A stretch of 64,000 nucleotides of DNA from Reticulitermes lucifugus (GCA_026260175.1 JAKCWW010001227.1:9857-73856); one strand, 5' to 3'; positions 45,977 through 57,235 are shown, numbered from the stretch's first letter. Notes: a model not told the origin generated them from the sequence alone. Numbers and translations: made by a program.

Positions 45977-46102
45977 CTTGATTTCAGGCTTCCGCCGCGA
46001 TGTTGATGTAATCTGTGGTCTTCTGGGTAATTACACGGCGTCGTGTGGTAATTATTTACCACACGACGCCGTGTAATTACCCAGAAGACCACAGATTACA
46101 TT
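45977..46102. mobile_element. Perfect-palindrome element, copy 2, with direct repeats
   Basis: Two identical 45-base arms (46007-46051 and 46056-46100) face each other across a 4-base loop. To the left is the module 'caggcttccgccgcgatgtt', the reverse complement of the tail of copy 1 at 39656. The whole 126-base insert is flanked by 12-base direct repeats gaatcagttgat (45965-45976 and 46103-46114), a good target-site duplication. Arms with no mismatch suggest a recent insertion or arm-to-arm conversion. The open frame over it (MVFWVITRRRVVNNYH) is a repeat by-product. Confidence 0.88.
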
Positions 46103-46114
46103 GAATCAGTTGAT

Positions 46115-48500
46115 GTTGTCCAAAAGTTGCTGTTTGTTCTGAGATCCATACAAGTAATAATACACTCTTTGGGCAGAATGTAGTATTTTGGTTGTTTAGC
46201 CTGATGCTATGTAAACTAACTGCTAGGCTTTAAAAGGTTAATTTGTTTTGAATGATGCGAGCTGCTGTTTACGGCGATTTTAGCGGAGCTGCGAAGGGAA
46301 TGGTTGTGGCGCATTTTTAGAATACTTCTACTTCACTACTATAAGAATCTAGAAGTCATTATCTCTACCTTACGGTCTCGAAATTTTTCATTTTTCACGA
46401 GGTACTACGTGTTCGCCCATTTCAACTGCCTCCATTTAATCACTCTAAACTTACGACGCTGACTCTGAACGGATTGGCTAAATAGTATTTCGGAAGCACT
46501 CGACGAAACTCTCGTTCAGAATACGCAGGGTGCATGGAGTGAATACGACCATTGGTGGAAATAGGCCAAGCCGCTACCACACAAACAGTTCCACAGACTG
46601 TCAACACATGTCAGCACCGTTAGGTCACGAACATCGGCCAGATGTGTCTGTCGCCAACTGCAAGGCACAGCGTGTTGTGATACGCCATTTATTGTCAAAA
46701 TGATTTTGGAAATGACGTGCATCCGACTTTCAGAACATACGTAATGTGTCGTTACTTTCCGTAAATTCTAATTGTATTATTGTGCTTGGAGCTGAACAGA
46801 GAGTGAAATATTTGTACTTTTACATTATTATTTGTTAGACCTTCTTTTGGCAGAGACGAGGAAAAACCATACCAAGTACAGGTTTTACGGCCATTACCTC
46901 GAACATTGCGTGGGATTGACAGCAGAACATGACATTGTTTGCCGTCTGTGTGCAGTATAACATGACGTCCCTGACTTTCTAAAGAACTGTAAATGTTTTC
47001 TAAATCCATATGTTTTTTCATCATATTGCAACATAGATTTATCACTTAATTTTCGATTAAAAATGAGTCTTAAACTTCTCATTTTATTTCAAGTTACGGG
47101 CGTAAAGCAAGTGTTAGTATTTTTTACAGTTCTTAATTCTTCCCGTTTAATTTTGAATTTTAATATATTCTGAAAAGAAAGATTTTGGTTGCCCATGTTA
47201 CTTGCATAGTCCAAATAATGTGGGCGAAAGCATGGCTTTCAAAAAATAATTGTTTTCTTGAGCTGGTGATAAAATATTGTCAAAATATTTGTATGTAGCT
47301 TCCTGAGTCATTTAGTCGGTGCGTATGTCGCGATTGTTTTAAATACTTCCTAATATGACGAAATAAATTAGAGTTTAGCATGGTCATAGTCCCTTCAAGT
47401 ACTTGTTTTCGGAGTAAATTAATGAATACGGTTAAGATTTGTGGAACATGGTGTTGTATATGAAAACATTAAATATATGTAGAATACTTCAATTGTAAAA
47501 TCTCTTGGAAAGGAGTCCCTTTCGCAATCGTGTGACTGATAGTAAAATCATATCAGTAATGAAAATTTGGAAAACTTGTTCTGAATTGAAATGAATGTCG
47601 TGAGACAGCGTTTAGCTAGCGGATACTACCATGCTAATTTCTTAATAATTATATTCTTGTGGATGTCAACACCACAAATTTCCTTCTGTACCCTTTTGAC
47701 GCTTGACGTAACAGAGCTTGTCCTATAATCATTTTACGCCCCTAGTGTGTTATCTGTAAGGTATGTAAACATATAACTACAACCCACAGTTTCTCAGTGG
47801 AGAGAAAGAATACTTTGATAAATAGAAAACAATCGCTTTAGGTACGATTGTTTCTTCATCAACATGATTTCCCTTTTAAAACTAATGAGCCTTAAAGTAT
47901 AGAATCACAATTGGATGTATTCTTTGATCCCGTGACGTAATCGGTTCTGTCATGAATTGCGTGCTTTGAATGCATAGGTCTATGGGATACAAATTCCAGA
48001 TTTGTTCCAGAATGGACCTCATAATCTCGAAAGATAATGTGGACACTTATGACAATGCGATAGTGTGACATGCACAACGTTTTTACAGTGTTTGAGGTGA
48101 ATGTGTACCATGCATGTGCATGTCTGATGCGAGGTGACTAGAGAATAGTTACATGGGAGCTTCGAACTAGGTATTTTGCTCTTGCTTTATTCTTTTCTCT
48201 TCCTGTTTTGTTTTGTAAAGCCTCGTCGCTTTTGAACGTTATCCTTGTGATGTAAAACTAATAGTTTATTGATCTATTGGTTTTTCGCCTTCTAGAGTCT
48301 TGTCGCGCTTTAGCTGTATGTCATTCCTTTGCTCATACAGTACAACGAATAGAAATGATATAGGCGGCAGTGTGTAGTGGTAGTGGGACTCAAGAAGGGT
48401 AACGAAACACAGGGAATGGAATCCTCGTTGGTTTAAAGGATTTGAAATTCAATCTGTACTTGGAAGCGTCTGTGTGGAAATCGATATGGCTCCTCATGCC
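46115..48500. other. No recognised gene
   Basis: Quiet AT-rich DNA. Frames at 46516-46722 and 46752-47082 (minus) have no known family. A small hairpin lies at 47827-47853. Confidence 0.45.
47827..47853. repeat. Short hairpin
   Basis: aaacaatcg pairs perfectly with cgattgttt across a 9-base loop. 'cttcatcaacatg' follows. It may be a remnant of a larger foldback repeat, but a terminator-like role has no support in an animal genome. Confidence 0.45.
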
Positions 48501-48511
48501 GCAGCAGCATC

Positions 48512-48757
48512 TCATCTCAATTTCTCTAGAAGAATCGAATAGAAGAGGAAGGTGGATGCGATGCTAGCGGCAAAAACTACAGCGGAAAATAGATGATGCA
48601 TTGTGTGATGCTTCTGATGGTCGGCCCTTAGGCCTTCCTCATCTCTTGCCATCTCCCTCCTCTTCAGTTCGACTGTAAATAATGCCTTGCGCCTTCTCTC
48701 GAAGATCACACAGCGTTCTGCCGCTTCAGGTCCTTTGTGAACATCAACTTGGCTCAT
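48512..48757 (-). CDS. Possible small single-pass membrane protein (81 aa)
   Basis: The minus frame starts MSQVDVHKGPEAAERCVIFE. It has a highly charged, helix-prone middle (residues about 22-48, rich in Arg/Lys/Glu), a His-rich HHTMHH, and one hydrophobic segment, LFSAVVFAASIASTFLFYSI (about residues 56-75), then LLEKLR and a stop. That order, a charged coil and then one membrane helix with a short basic end, is less random than the other frames here, and its third codon positions look richer in G/C than the surroundings. An in-frame TAA lies six codons before the ATG. Against it: no recognised homologue, no promoter, no splice context, and a short length. Could be chance or a degraded exon. 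Confidence 0.25.
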   Translation of the reverse strand: MSQVDVHKGPEAAERCVIFERRRKALFTVELKRREMARDEEGLRADHQKHHTMHHLFSAVVFAASIASTFLFYSILLEKLR

Positions 48758-49138
48758 GAATAGGATAAGTTAAACTTATATTGTTTTTCTGATAAGGTTC
48801 GCTCTTGATGTGTATCTTTTCTCGTGATCATGGTTCACAGCAAGCCAAGAGACACGGTATCACGAATATCTGAATTGCGAAAGACGTTTCTTTTTCAGTA
48901 TGTAAATATTTGAATAAAAGCGTATTCATGGAAGGGATGTGCAAGATGCCTGGGGTAGCAGTTCCGAATCTATGTTTGTGCCATCATGACAGAAATGTAT
49001 TATTGTCGCAACCGACCTTTTAGTATCTGATCTGTTATTTTCTGAGGAGCATTAGCTTATTCGGCAATCTATTGTTTGTGAATTTATTTGTTTGTGGTCT
49101 ATTCAGCGACACTGCAGATAGTGGTCTGTGTTCATGTG

Positions 49139-49245
49139 GGATGTGGCGCCTCGTCACTGGATAATTCTTTCCCGACCTTTCGAGACCACCACGCCATCTC
49201 CAGACGTGGGGAAGTAATTCCTCAGTGACGCGGCGCCAATTCCCA
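49139..49245. mobile_element. Inverted-repeat (MITE-like) element
   Basis: Arms of about 35 bases (49139-49173 and 49208-49243) pair with few mismatches. 'gtggcgcctcgtcactgg' on the left faces 'cctcagtgacgcggcgcc' on the right. The spacer, read on the minus strand, has 'tggagatgg' and 'tcgaaaggtcggg', resembling a decayed two-stem motif. Superfamily unknown. Confidence 0.65.
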
Positions 49246-49249
49246 AAGG

Positions 49250-50186
49250 AACGGAAACTTCAGCAACACCACTGCGAAAGCCTAAAAGCTGACACTGTGA
49301 GTAGTTAAGGCTATTCAAAGCTGACTGGAGAATAATAAATTGGGGAATGGGTGGATGGAAGTGGCTGTGGTCTATAAAGGGCTAGCAGTAGCAGCAGTGA
49401 TAAGGCTAATAATTTATTTCGTACATTAATAATGGTATTAAGTATAATTAACACTTCTTAACCTTTTCGTGCTCGCCGCACATCTGCGTTACTTTTCTGC
49501 GGAAAACCAAACTAGTCGAGGGCAGTCAGACTTATGCCAAGATTACATCTATTGTCATTTATTGTATAAAAACATAATATTCTTCGAAAGGAGACAGATC
49601 ACGAAGCTTTGAGCAAATGTAAATTTTAACAGCATAAGCCATTGCATCGGCTTCCAAATTTTATACACTAGTACACACATAATCGAACACAACCACCGTT
49701 ATTAACATCGTGTTTGTGCGTCTGTATAAGCAATACTTTTATGGGTTCTTCATTTTTAAAATCAGAGATTTGAAGGTTTTTATAATCAATATCATTTGGC
49801 AAGATTAGCGAAATAATTCCCTTGTTTGACTAATCCCAATATCGTATCTCTCAGCACAGCTTGTGTAAGGGCTGAGCGTCACAGAACTTTACGCCTACAA
49901 ACGTACGGTAGGTATTTACTGTTCGCGGTAGGCTCTGTCAACAAATGGCGTGGGGTGAGGTTTGCTGATGTCCATTGTTGTAATATGACCACCAACAGAC
50001 AATGCTAGCAATATTCTTAATATATACTTCCTCCATGTCTCAGATATCCGTGCATTGTTACGTGTGCGCTTTAACGAATTCCCAAAATGTACAGTTACAG
50101 ATAGTCACGTCATATTTGCAGTTATTTGATTTTTTAATTCGAATATTTGATTCTTGTATTCAGAGACTCGCGGTACATTATATGTA
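49250..50186. other. No recognised feature
   Basis: Unclassified AT-rich sequence leading into the 50-bp satellite. Confidence 0.45.
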
Positions 50187-50785
50187 GCGTGTGCGGCGAC
50201 ACACTATGATTCGATTACGCCGCGACAGAACATATGACGAGTGTGCCGTGACACACTATTTGTCGACTGTGCTGCGACACACCATACGTAGAGTGTGCCG
50301 TGGCACGGTGTGTCGACTGTGCTGCGACACACCATACGTAGAGTGTGCCGTGGCACAGTGTGTCGACTGTGCTGCGACACACCATACGTAGAGTGTGCCG
50401 TGGCACAGTGTGTCGTCTGTGCTGCTACACACCATACGTAGTATGCCGTGGCACAGTGTGTCAACTGTGCTGCGACACACCATACGTAGAGTGTGCCGTG
50501 GCACAGTGTGTCGACTGTGCTGCGACACACCATATGTAGAGTGTGCCGTGGCACAGTGTGTCAACTGTGCTGCTACATACCATAAGTAGAATGTGCCGTG
50601 GCACAGTGTGTGAGACTGTGCTGCGACACACCATATGTAGAGTGTGCCGTGGCACAGTGTGTCGAGTGTGCTGCGACACACCATACGTAGAGTGTGCCGT
50701 GGCACAGTCTGTCAACTGTGCTGCGACACACCATACGTAGAGTGTGCCGTGGCACAGTGTGTCGATTGTGCCGTGGCACACCTCT
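50187..50785. repeat. 50-bp satellite array, about 12 units
   Basis: Units begin gagtgtgccgtggcacagtg and end gacacaccatacgta. Clear unit starts fall at 50291, 50341, 50391 and 50441; one unit is 48 bases and one 51, and the first (about 50187-50238) is strongly diverged. Inside each unit TGTGCC/GGCACA form a tight dyad and GTGTGTCG/CGACACAC a second one with a 9-base loop. The unit has no stop in several frames, so overlapping open frames of up to 149 codons appear on both strands. These are not genes. Confidence 0.95.
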
Positions 50786-50789
50786 TCAT

Positions 50790-51608
50790 AACTACTGATT
50801 TAAGGATTCGGAATCTGACAGGTAGGGACAGGGAAGATACATTTGAACTCACGGTTTAGTAGATGGTCATACCTTCCCTATACTGCTGTCGACACACGTA
50901 AATCTACTGTAATTTTCTCCTTCTCTTGCTGACCTATGTGTTCGCAGTCTTCTTCTTCCTGGTTGGTCCTCTGTCGGATCCCCAGGTTATTGATAATTCC
51001 GGTCTGAGGGGTGCTGCTTGGGCTGGAGCTGTATATAATGCAGTTTCGAAATATAGAGAACTGGTTGGGCGCCTCAGGGAATTGGAGAGTTCTATCTGTG
51101 GGACGCAGCACAGCTAATCTTATTGTTCATTGTGATGACGGGGGGAGGATTGGAGGCCCCTAGTTTAATTTCTGGATGGAAGAGAAGGAATCTTGTTGTT
51201 GTCAACTTGTCGCTGAAGTGGAGTTAACTTCGAATTGAACACAACCTATAGTTTGCGATGCACAAAGGCGTCTTCGGACACAAGAGCCAAGCATTTGTAT
51301 AGTTAGACGCAAACTTAACCCTCTTATTGACAAGCCTGGACCAACATGCTGAGCTCAGTTACAAAAACGTAGTATGTGAATGAATTGGACAATGCTCAAG
51401 AAATTTATGATTTATGTGACACAATTGTAGTCACACCTATGCATCGATTCACCATGCGATGGATATTTATATCAGTAATTTCAAATACTTCAGCATGGAG
51501 ACATTTAAAAGTTTTAAGTTGTGAGAAACAGGAGTAATACTTAATCTGTATTCAGAATTGATTTCAGTAATAGTTTCATCCGACATGGAAATTAATGTCG
51601 CCACAGAG
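50790..51608. other. No recognised gene
   Basis: The plus frame 50926-51117 begins with a signal-peptide-like MLTYVFAVFFFLVG but has no recognised family, and a minus frame overlaps it fully. Not called. Confidence 0.35.
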
Positions 51609-52426
51609 CAGTGGTCTTCAAATCGTAATACGTATGGAAACCATGTGACTATATCTGAATTTTTGTGACATCCCTGTAACGTTGAGTGCAGTTTTTAGGC
51701 CCAAAAATGAAATATCGCTTTCTAAAGCATAAACTTCTATTTAAAGAACTAAAAAATTGTGCTCGCATTTATGAAAAACAGAATTTCTTATTGATGATTT
51801 GCAGCGAAAGATTTGGAGGAAAATAAAATATGCTATTAAAATTATCAAAATTACGTTTGTAAATTTTTACTACCAACTACTGCACAATAAATGTATACAT
51901 TCCTACATGTTTCGGCTGGCTATCTCAGCCATCATCAGGGAGTCATGGTACGTAGACATAAGCAGCGTACAGCGTGTCTCTGAATGGTAATTGCCCATCC
52001 GTCACAGCCGCGGTCGCTGATTTTATAGTTTAAATTACATATGATAAAATGCAGTATGTTATTACATATATAGATTTTATACGTAAATTTTGTGCGATAA
52101 CATAATTCATTTTATCATATGTAATTAAACTATAAAATCAGTGACTGCGGCTGTGACGGATGGGCAATTACCATTCAGAGACACGCTGTACGCTGCTTAT
52201 GTCTACGTACCATGACTCCCTGGTGATGGCTGAAAAACATGTAGGAGTGTGTAACTTATTGTGCAGTAGTTGGTAATAAAAACTTACATATGTAAAAAAC
52301 TGCACGGAACATGTGTAATATTAAGTACATCAAAATTACGTTGATCAGTTTTATAGTATGCTTTCGGAACCCCTGAAAATCGCCAAGGAACCCAAGGTTT
52401 CCCAAAAATCAGTTTCAATACCACAG
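51609..52426. mobile_element. hAT-like element remnant, carrying an inserted foldback
   Basis: The left end cagtggtcttcaaatcg (from 51609) and right end 'gtttcccaaaaatcag...ccacag' (to 52426) resemble the terminal inverted repeats of hAT elements. A 'ggaacccctgaaaatcgcc' stretch near the right end has the usual 'GGAACCCC' signature. No 8-base duplication is seen, so it is old. Without the insert at 51858-52328 it would be about 330 bases long. Confidence 0.45.
51858..52328. mobile_element. Foldback element with 14-bp direct repeats
   Basis: Two arms of nearly 200 bases (about 51858-52050 and 52100-52295) face each other across a short AT-rich loop, with only scattered mismatches. The direct repeat atcaaaattacgtt lies at 51844-51857 and again at 52329-52342, so the insertion site is well marked. 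Each arm carries the two-stem motif (minus 51901-51941; a decayed plus copy near 52217-52245). No open frame is kept. Long arms without coding capacity indicate a non-autonomous element or a dimeric insertion of two copies in opposite orientation. Confidence 0.82.
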
Positions 52427-54734
52427 TCGTAATACTTCAGATTTTGTAACGCTACCTGACGAACTATTAAAATCTGATTAGATTTGTCAGCGTATGAATT
52501 TTTAAACATGTCTACAAATATTATTTATTTATTTATTTATTTGCGTGTTTATAGTTTATTTAAGAACGGTTCTGACTCTATAGCGTGCTTGGATAGTACG
52601 TTGGTGCATTATGAATTGGGAAGGATGTGCAGCAGAGCTGTGGTAATCTGCGTGAAGGTACTGTTGCAGAATTTGGCTGGGGCAACTGAGGATTAGTACG
52701 AATACCTTCTATTGGGATAGTCGGTGTGCCGTCAGATAATCGAACGGGGCGACTTTCGAATGCAAGTCAGAAGTGTTACTGCTTGATCGAACCTGTTCGT
52801 CTTTATAAAGTATTATCCCGTGAAGCATCTTTGTGTCGAAACATACGAATTGGACATAAGGAAATGTCGCTAGTGTTTGATATTATTTGTTCACTCTGAA
52901 GTGATAAAATATTGTATTCAGGGTTCTGAAATTCGTTATAATAGACATCTCCGTAAGTTATATATGTGTATATATTTAACATCTGTTTTGCAGCGAAGGA
53001 CACGAACATACTGGCATATAAAGTATTAGAAATTACGTTTTTGAAATCAATTTAAACCAGCCTTTATCAGTTCCAGTCGATAACCGGGCTTTTTTTCACA
53101 GTAAGCGTCTTAACAGAGAATTCTGAGAAATCGTAACGTAACAGTAATCAGAAGTAACAAAGAGACGCAGAGCGCCCCAAGATACATCTTGGAGATCAAA
53201 CAGTTTCGCAGAACTGAGCTTGAATAGATGTTTTTGCATAAGTAACCTTGACGTAAGTAAAAAAATACAGTACTCTTGGAAGAATATAACGGGAAAATAA
53301 CACATCGAATCCTCAAACTAAGACAGTATGATGGCGCCATGTAGCCTACTAAAATATTGTGACCTGTTGTGAGTAATGCGTTTAGTAATCTACAACGTAG
53401 CCTGAGTGGCAATTTCTCGGACCTTGAAATGCATCTTAATAGTACTTCCTTTACTCTCAATGTCTCTACATCCGTTTGGTTTGTAACGGAGTGCAAGTTT
53501 TGGAAGTCTCTGGTTGTTCACAATGTTCAAAGGGGTAAACCGTATTTCCCTTTAATCATCCATTATCCCATTACCTTATTTAGTATTTAGCTGCGACCTT
53601 ACAGCTTTTTTGTAATTTTATTTAGTTCTGCTGCATCCATTAACAAGCAACAGACTCATACATTTACCTTACATTCAATTACACTGCATGTACAAGTAAA
53701 CATGTGTTGCGAGTCTACGAGTTGTGACGGTTATGGTGGCAGGACATTTTTCTTTCATTGCGTTGAAAGTATGCACCTTGAAGAAAAACATTTCGAAGAA
53801 CAAATTACATACAAAGTGTGTTGTTTCTGACATAATCAGTGAATTCAATTTGAGTTTCACGTGTAGTGACGCTTGTTAATACCTGTATGATCTGAAGGCC
53901 TTGTAAGTAAATTTATATTCACGCCACAGATTGTAGTGTACACGATCAATAACATATTTGGCGGAAATCTTTACAATAATATCACAATTGAAATATGTGG
54001 ACAGGCAAATGGACGAATACGACCTCCCCATTTAGAGTTCATTTATACGCTTTGTGAGAGGAACCCAGCGCGTGAATGCTTCGGCCTAACTGGATTCTCT
54101 GCTGCAGACGCAACGAAGCGCGTAGCCTTGGAATGAGTTGGTAAAGTTCGATTAAAATGTAACAAGGGAAGTTCGATCCGAAGACGTAGAGTGTGTAGGT
54201 ATAATAACAATAATAATGTCGAAACAGCAGAGGCAGACCCAACTTTCCCAATCTTCAGTCGCGTTACAACACAAACTCTGAACTTATTCCAAACTTCAAA
54301 TCACAACTTCACCACCGACGTTTCAAATCCCATCCATAATACTTCAACACCAACGCTACAACTGTCATCCATATTACATGGGAACCAGAGCCTTCAGTTC
54401 TTTCTGTAATGCGAGTACTGCGCCACAAGTGCTAGAGTATCCGTCTGCACTACGAAATGTGCACAACTGCGCTCTATACTTCGTCTCTAATACTGGCACG
54501 TCGACGTGTACTACTCTGTTTATAATACTCCGATTCTGACACGTATAATACTGGACAACAAAGTTTCAAATTTAGTCAACAGCAACACTTGACATCCCGT
54601 CTATTAGAAGTGGACAGCAACACGAAACCGCGTGTAATACAAGGAAACATAGCGCTTCAGATACCTTCTGTTACGTCTGTTATACGAGTACTCGGTAGCA
54701 GCGCTTTGAGAGTGGAGATATTGTCGGCATAGTG
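52427..54734. other. No recognised gene
   Basis: Includes an ATTT run at 52519-52542. Minus frames at 53096-53496 (69 and 128 codons) and plus 53936-54136 have no recognised family. Confidence 0.4.
52519..52542. repeat. (ATTT)n microsatellite
   Basis: Short tetranucleotide run. Confidence 0.85.
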
Positions 54735-55250
54735 ACTAGGCTAAGTGCTGGACAACCGAGGAATTGTTCCATTCCCTTTAGGGACGAAAGGTTTTTCTTT
54801 TTGCCAAAGTGTCCAGGCCGATCCCAGTGGCCGCGCGGTCTAAGGCGTGGGTCTACGACCGCTCGCTTCCTGGGATTGCGGGTTCGAATTCCGCCGGGGA
54901 CATGGATTTCTGTCTTTTATGAGTGTTGTGTGTTGTCAGGTAGTCTCCGCGACGGGCCGATCACTCGTCCAGAGGGGTCCTACCGAGTGTAGTGTGTCGA
55001 ACTGAGCGTGATCGGGAAACCTCATAGAAGAGGCCTAGGCCCACTAGGGGCTGTCTAGCCATGAGAAAAAAAGTGTCCAGATCGGCTTTGGGGTCTACCG
55101 GACCTTTTATTCAATGGGTATAAGAGGTGCTTTTCCCGGGGGTGAAGCGGCCTGGGAGCGAAGCTGAACACTTACCACCATCTAGTGCCGAGGATAATAA
55201 GGTGTGGAGCTATACCTCCATTTCTCCGTGTGCTTTCATTATGTTTGCGA
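54735..55250 (+). mobile_element. Older SINE (family B body) split by a younger SINE
   Basis: Left part (54735-54816): 'accgaggaattgttccattc', 'gggacgaaaggtttttcttt', 'gccaaagtgtccag'. Right part (55081-55250): 'atcggctttggggtctaccg', 'gcttttcccgggggtgaagc', 'ctagtgccgaggataataag', 'gtggagctatacctcc'. Read together without the insert, the order equals the copy at 12143-12376. Confidence 0.8.
54817..55069 (+). mobile_element. tRNA-derived SINE, family A, inserted into another SINE
   Basis: A full element: 'gccgatcccagtggccgcgc' (box A), 'gcgggttcgaattccgcc' (box B), 'gtgtgttgtcaggtagtctc', 'cagaggggtcctaccgagtg', 'gcctaggcccactagggg' and a gagaaaaa tail. The 11-base target-site duplication aaagtgtccag is perfect (54806-54816 and 55070-55080), so the insertion is comparatively recent. 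Confidence 0.95.
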
Positions 55251-56383
55251 GAACAATTTGATCTTTATTGTACGACGTTTTATTAGAGCAGTCTTGGGTG
55301 CATAGGTTCACAACATTCAACATGGACGCACAATCGTCTACGTGAACAACCAAGCTAGGCAGCATTGATCAGGCGGTGGGTAATTTGATTGGTAGACACT
55401 GACGTGACAAGTCGTCGGTTTGGTGTGGATCCCCATCCCATATTTTTCCTCTTCAGAGTTTGTGCTTCAGAGGGTTAATTTTTCAGATACGAAATAGGTC
55501 TGAAATCCAATGAGCTTGCAGGAATTCACCAGTGTGCCTTGATGTAGTCTGACTGCCGCTGTTGTGAATGCTGTCAGCGTCTGCCTGCTTCTTCTCATAA
55601 CACCTGCATACGTCTTGACTTAGTGGTACACATAACCAGCCTTTCTTTTCTAGACATCGTACAGGGATACTTAATGTATTTAAGAAATATGAAAGAAGTT
55701 CACACACGTGATGGAATGGTTTGAAGGCGTCATAAAATTTACAACACTCATACAGAACGCTTATAAACGGAAGTTGTCATTTTAACGACTCCTATACAAA
55801 TGGACGTTAATCTTTAATCAAGTGTAGTGGGCTTCGTCAGCACAAATGCTTTCCTCGCTTCCCTGTTAACACCCAAGCCAGAACATTAATCTGAGACTCA
55901 CGCTGGTATAAAATTACGTTGCAACGAGTATTTTACCACGTGTGCACTATAGCTTATCACAAAGAAATGAGGGAATAAAAGACTGCTGGAGGAATGATCA
56001 GTTTCATTATTTTCTATCGTAACGGTGTTAAGTTTTCTTAGCGTCAGTTCGAATATTGTTAGGCCTCCCGAGTTTTAAGAATGTCGCAATTAATATCTAT
56101 TTTATTACATTTATGCACCTTATGTTAAACGAAGTCCTGGCGAAGGATGGGTCTCTGGTCTTAGTTATTATTGCACATAACCGTCTACTGTACTAAAGCT
56201 GTAGAACAAACCACATTTGAATCGCTTAGCTTTTGTATTTCCTTCTGCACTGTGCTGTTCTCATGAAGATGCCTGTGTCTGTTACTTCTCAGTGTAAACA
56301 TGTGCAACCATTTATTGACCTAAATGTCAAAAGACGTGGTGACATCGGCACAAGGGAATTTGTATTGAAACCTATGGAACGTG
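55251..56383. other. No recognised gene
   Basis: Unclassified. The minus frame 55483-55707 has no known family. Confidence 0.45.
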
Positions 56384-56550
56384 ACATGGCTCGGGAGTTA
56401 GTCGCCTGCCTCTCACCGCCGATGCCCGGGTTCGATCTAAGGCCAAACCATGTGGTATTTATGGTGGACACAGTGGCATTGAGGCATGCCTTGCTCCGGG
56501 AAGTTTTGTTTCCGCTGCCACTGTCATTCCACGAATGGTCCGTATCTATT
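56384..56550 (+). mobile_element. SINE fragment, family D
   Basis: Box A-like 'catggctcgggagttagtcg' and box B-like 'gcccgggttcgatctaagg' are followed by 'gtggtatttatggtggacac', 'agtggcattgaggc' and 'gggaagttttgtttccgc'. The order follows 6488-6757. The tail half is missing. The 121-codon frame 56233-56598 is a repeat by-product. Confidence 0.7.
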
Positions 56551-56881
56551 TATATATCACCGACTCTACGTAATCCCAGGAGTAGCATCGTTAAATAACA
56601 CCCACTTGAAACATAAGAGAAGAGCTGAATTTTCAGGGTGTTGTACGTAAGTGGGATGAATATTAACACCAGTCGAGCTTGTATTGCATGGGGATCTACT
56701 ATTAAGGGGACTCCTGCATTAATTCAGCGGCTAAGTATTTCTGTTATAAATAACTGACTGACTGGCTGGCTGACTACAGTATAGAGACCGTCTTGGGAAA
56801 ATGGTTATCATGTATAAAATTAAGAACTCTCCAAATTCTTCTGCTACCAGAATTTCGTGTTTGTAAGAATCCGCCAATTCA
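56551..56881. other. No recognised feature
   Basis: Short unclassified gap between a SINE and a LINE fragment. Confidence 0.45.
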
Positions 56882-57075
56882 ATCCAGTCCACACGCTCAT
56901 ACGTCATTTAACGTCTACTTTAATATTATCCTCCCAACCGCCTTTAGCTCTCTTTCCGTCCATTTTCTCGATTACAATGCCGTGTGCATTTCTTATTTTA
57001 TCCATGCATGCTACATGCTCTGTCCGTTACAGCCCCTTGATTATTTGATCGCCCTGATAACGAATCGTCCGTAGC
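56882..57075 (-). mobile_element. LINE C-terminal fragment (minus)
   Basis: The minus frame reads RTEHVACMDKIRNAHGIVIE, then KMDGKRAKGGWEDNIKVDVK and a stop. This follows 'RWAGHVARMGEIRNAYKVLVGKPEGKRPLGRPRRRWEDNIKMDLK' with a short deletion in the Pro/Arg-rich part. It is open for 40 codons, one of the clearer fragments. Confidence 0.75.
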
Positions 57076-57107
57076 CTATTTTGAGACCCAGTCCTGGCAT
57101 TTAATAG

Positions 57108-57235
57108 GGTGACTGAGAAAAACTACGAATAAACTCCAAATGGCCAGTCTCAGGGCCACGATTTGAACCTGGGAACCATCGAATAAGAACTAAGAGGGCC
57201 AAGCACCTGACCCTGACGTTATGCCCCTAGGATCA
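57108..57235 (-). mobile_element. tRNA-like SINE fragment (minus)
   Basis: On the minus strand 'ggggcataacgtcagggtca' precedes a box B-like 'cccaggttcaaatcgtgg' and then 'ctgagactggcc'. The head is tRNA-like but a cloverleaf cannot be closed. Family not matched to A-F with confidence. Confidence 0.45.

Noticed and set aside
47827-47853. Rho-independent terminator
   Set aside because: The hairpin is real, but this is animal DNA and there is no operon or T-tract context.
50187-50785. CRISPR array or repetitive protein gene
   Set aside because: The 50-bp units are contiguous with no spacers, and open frames on both strands are a property of the unit. It is a satellite.
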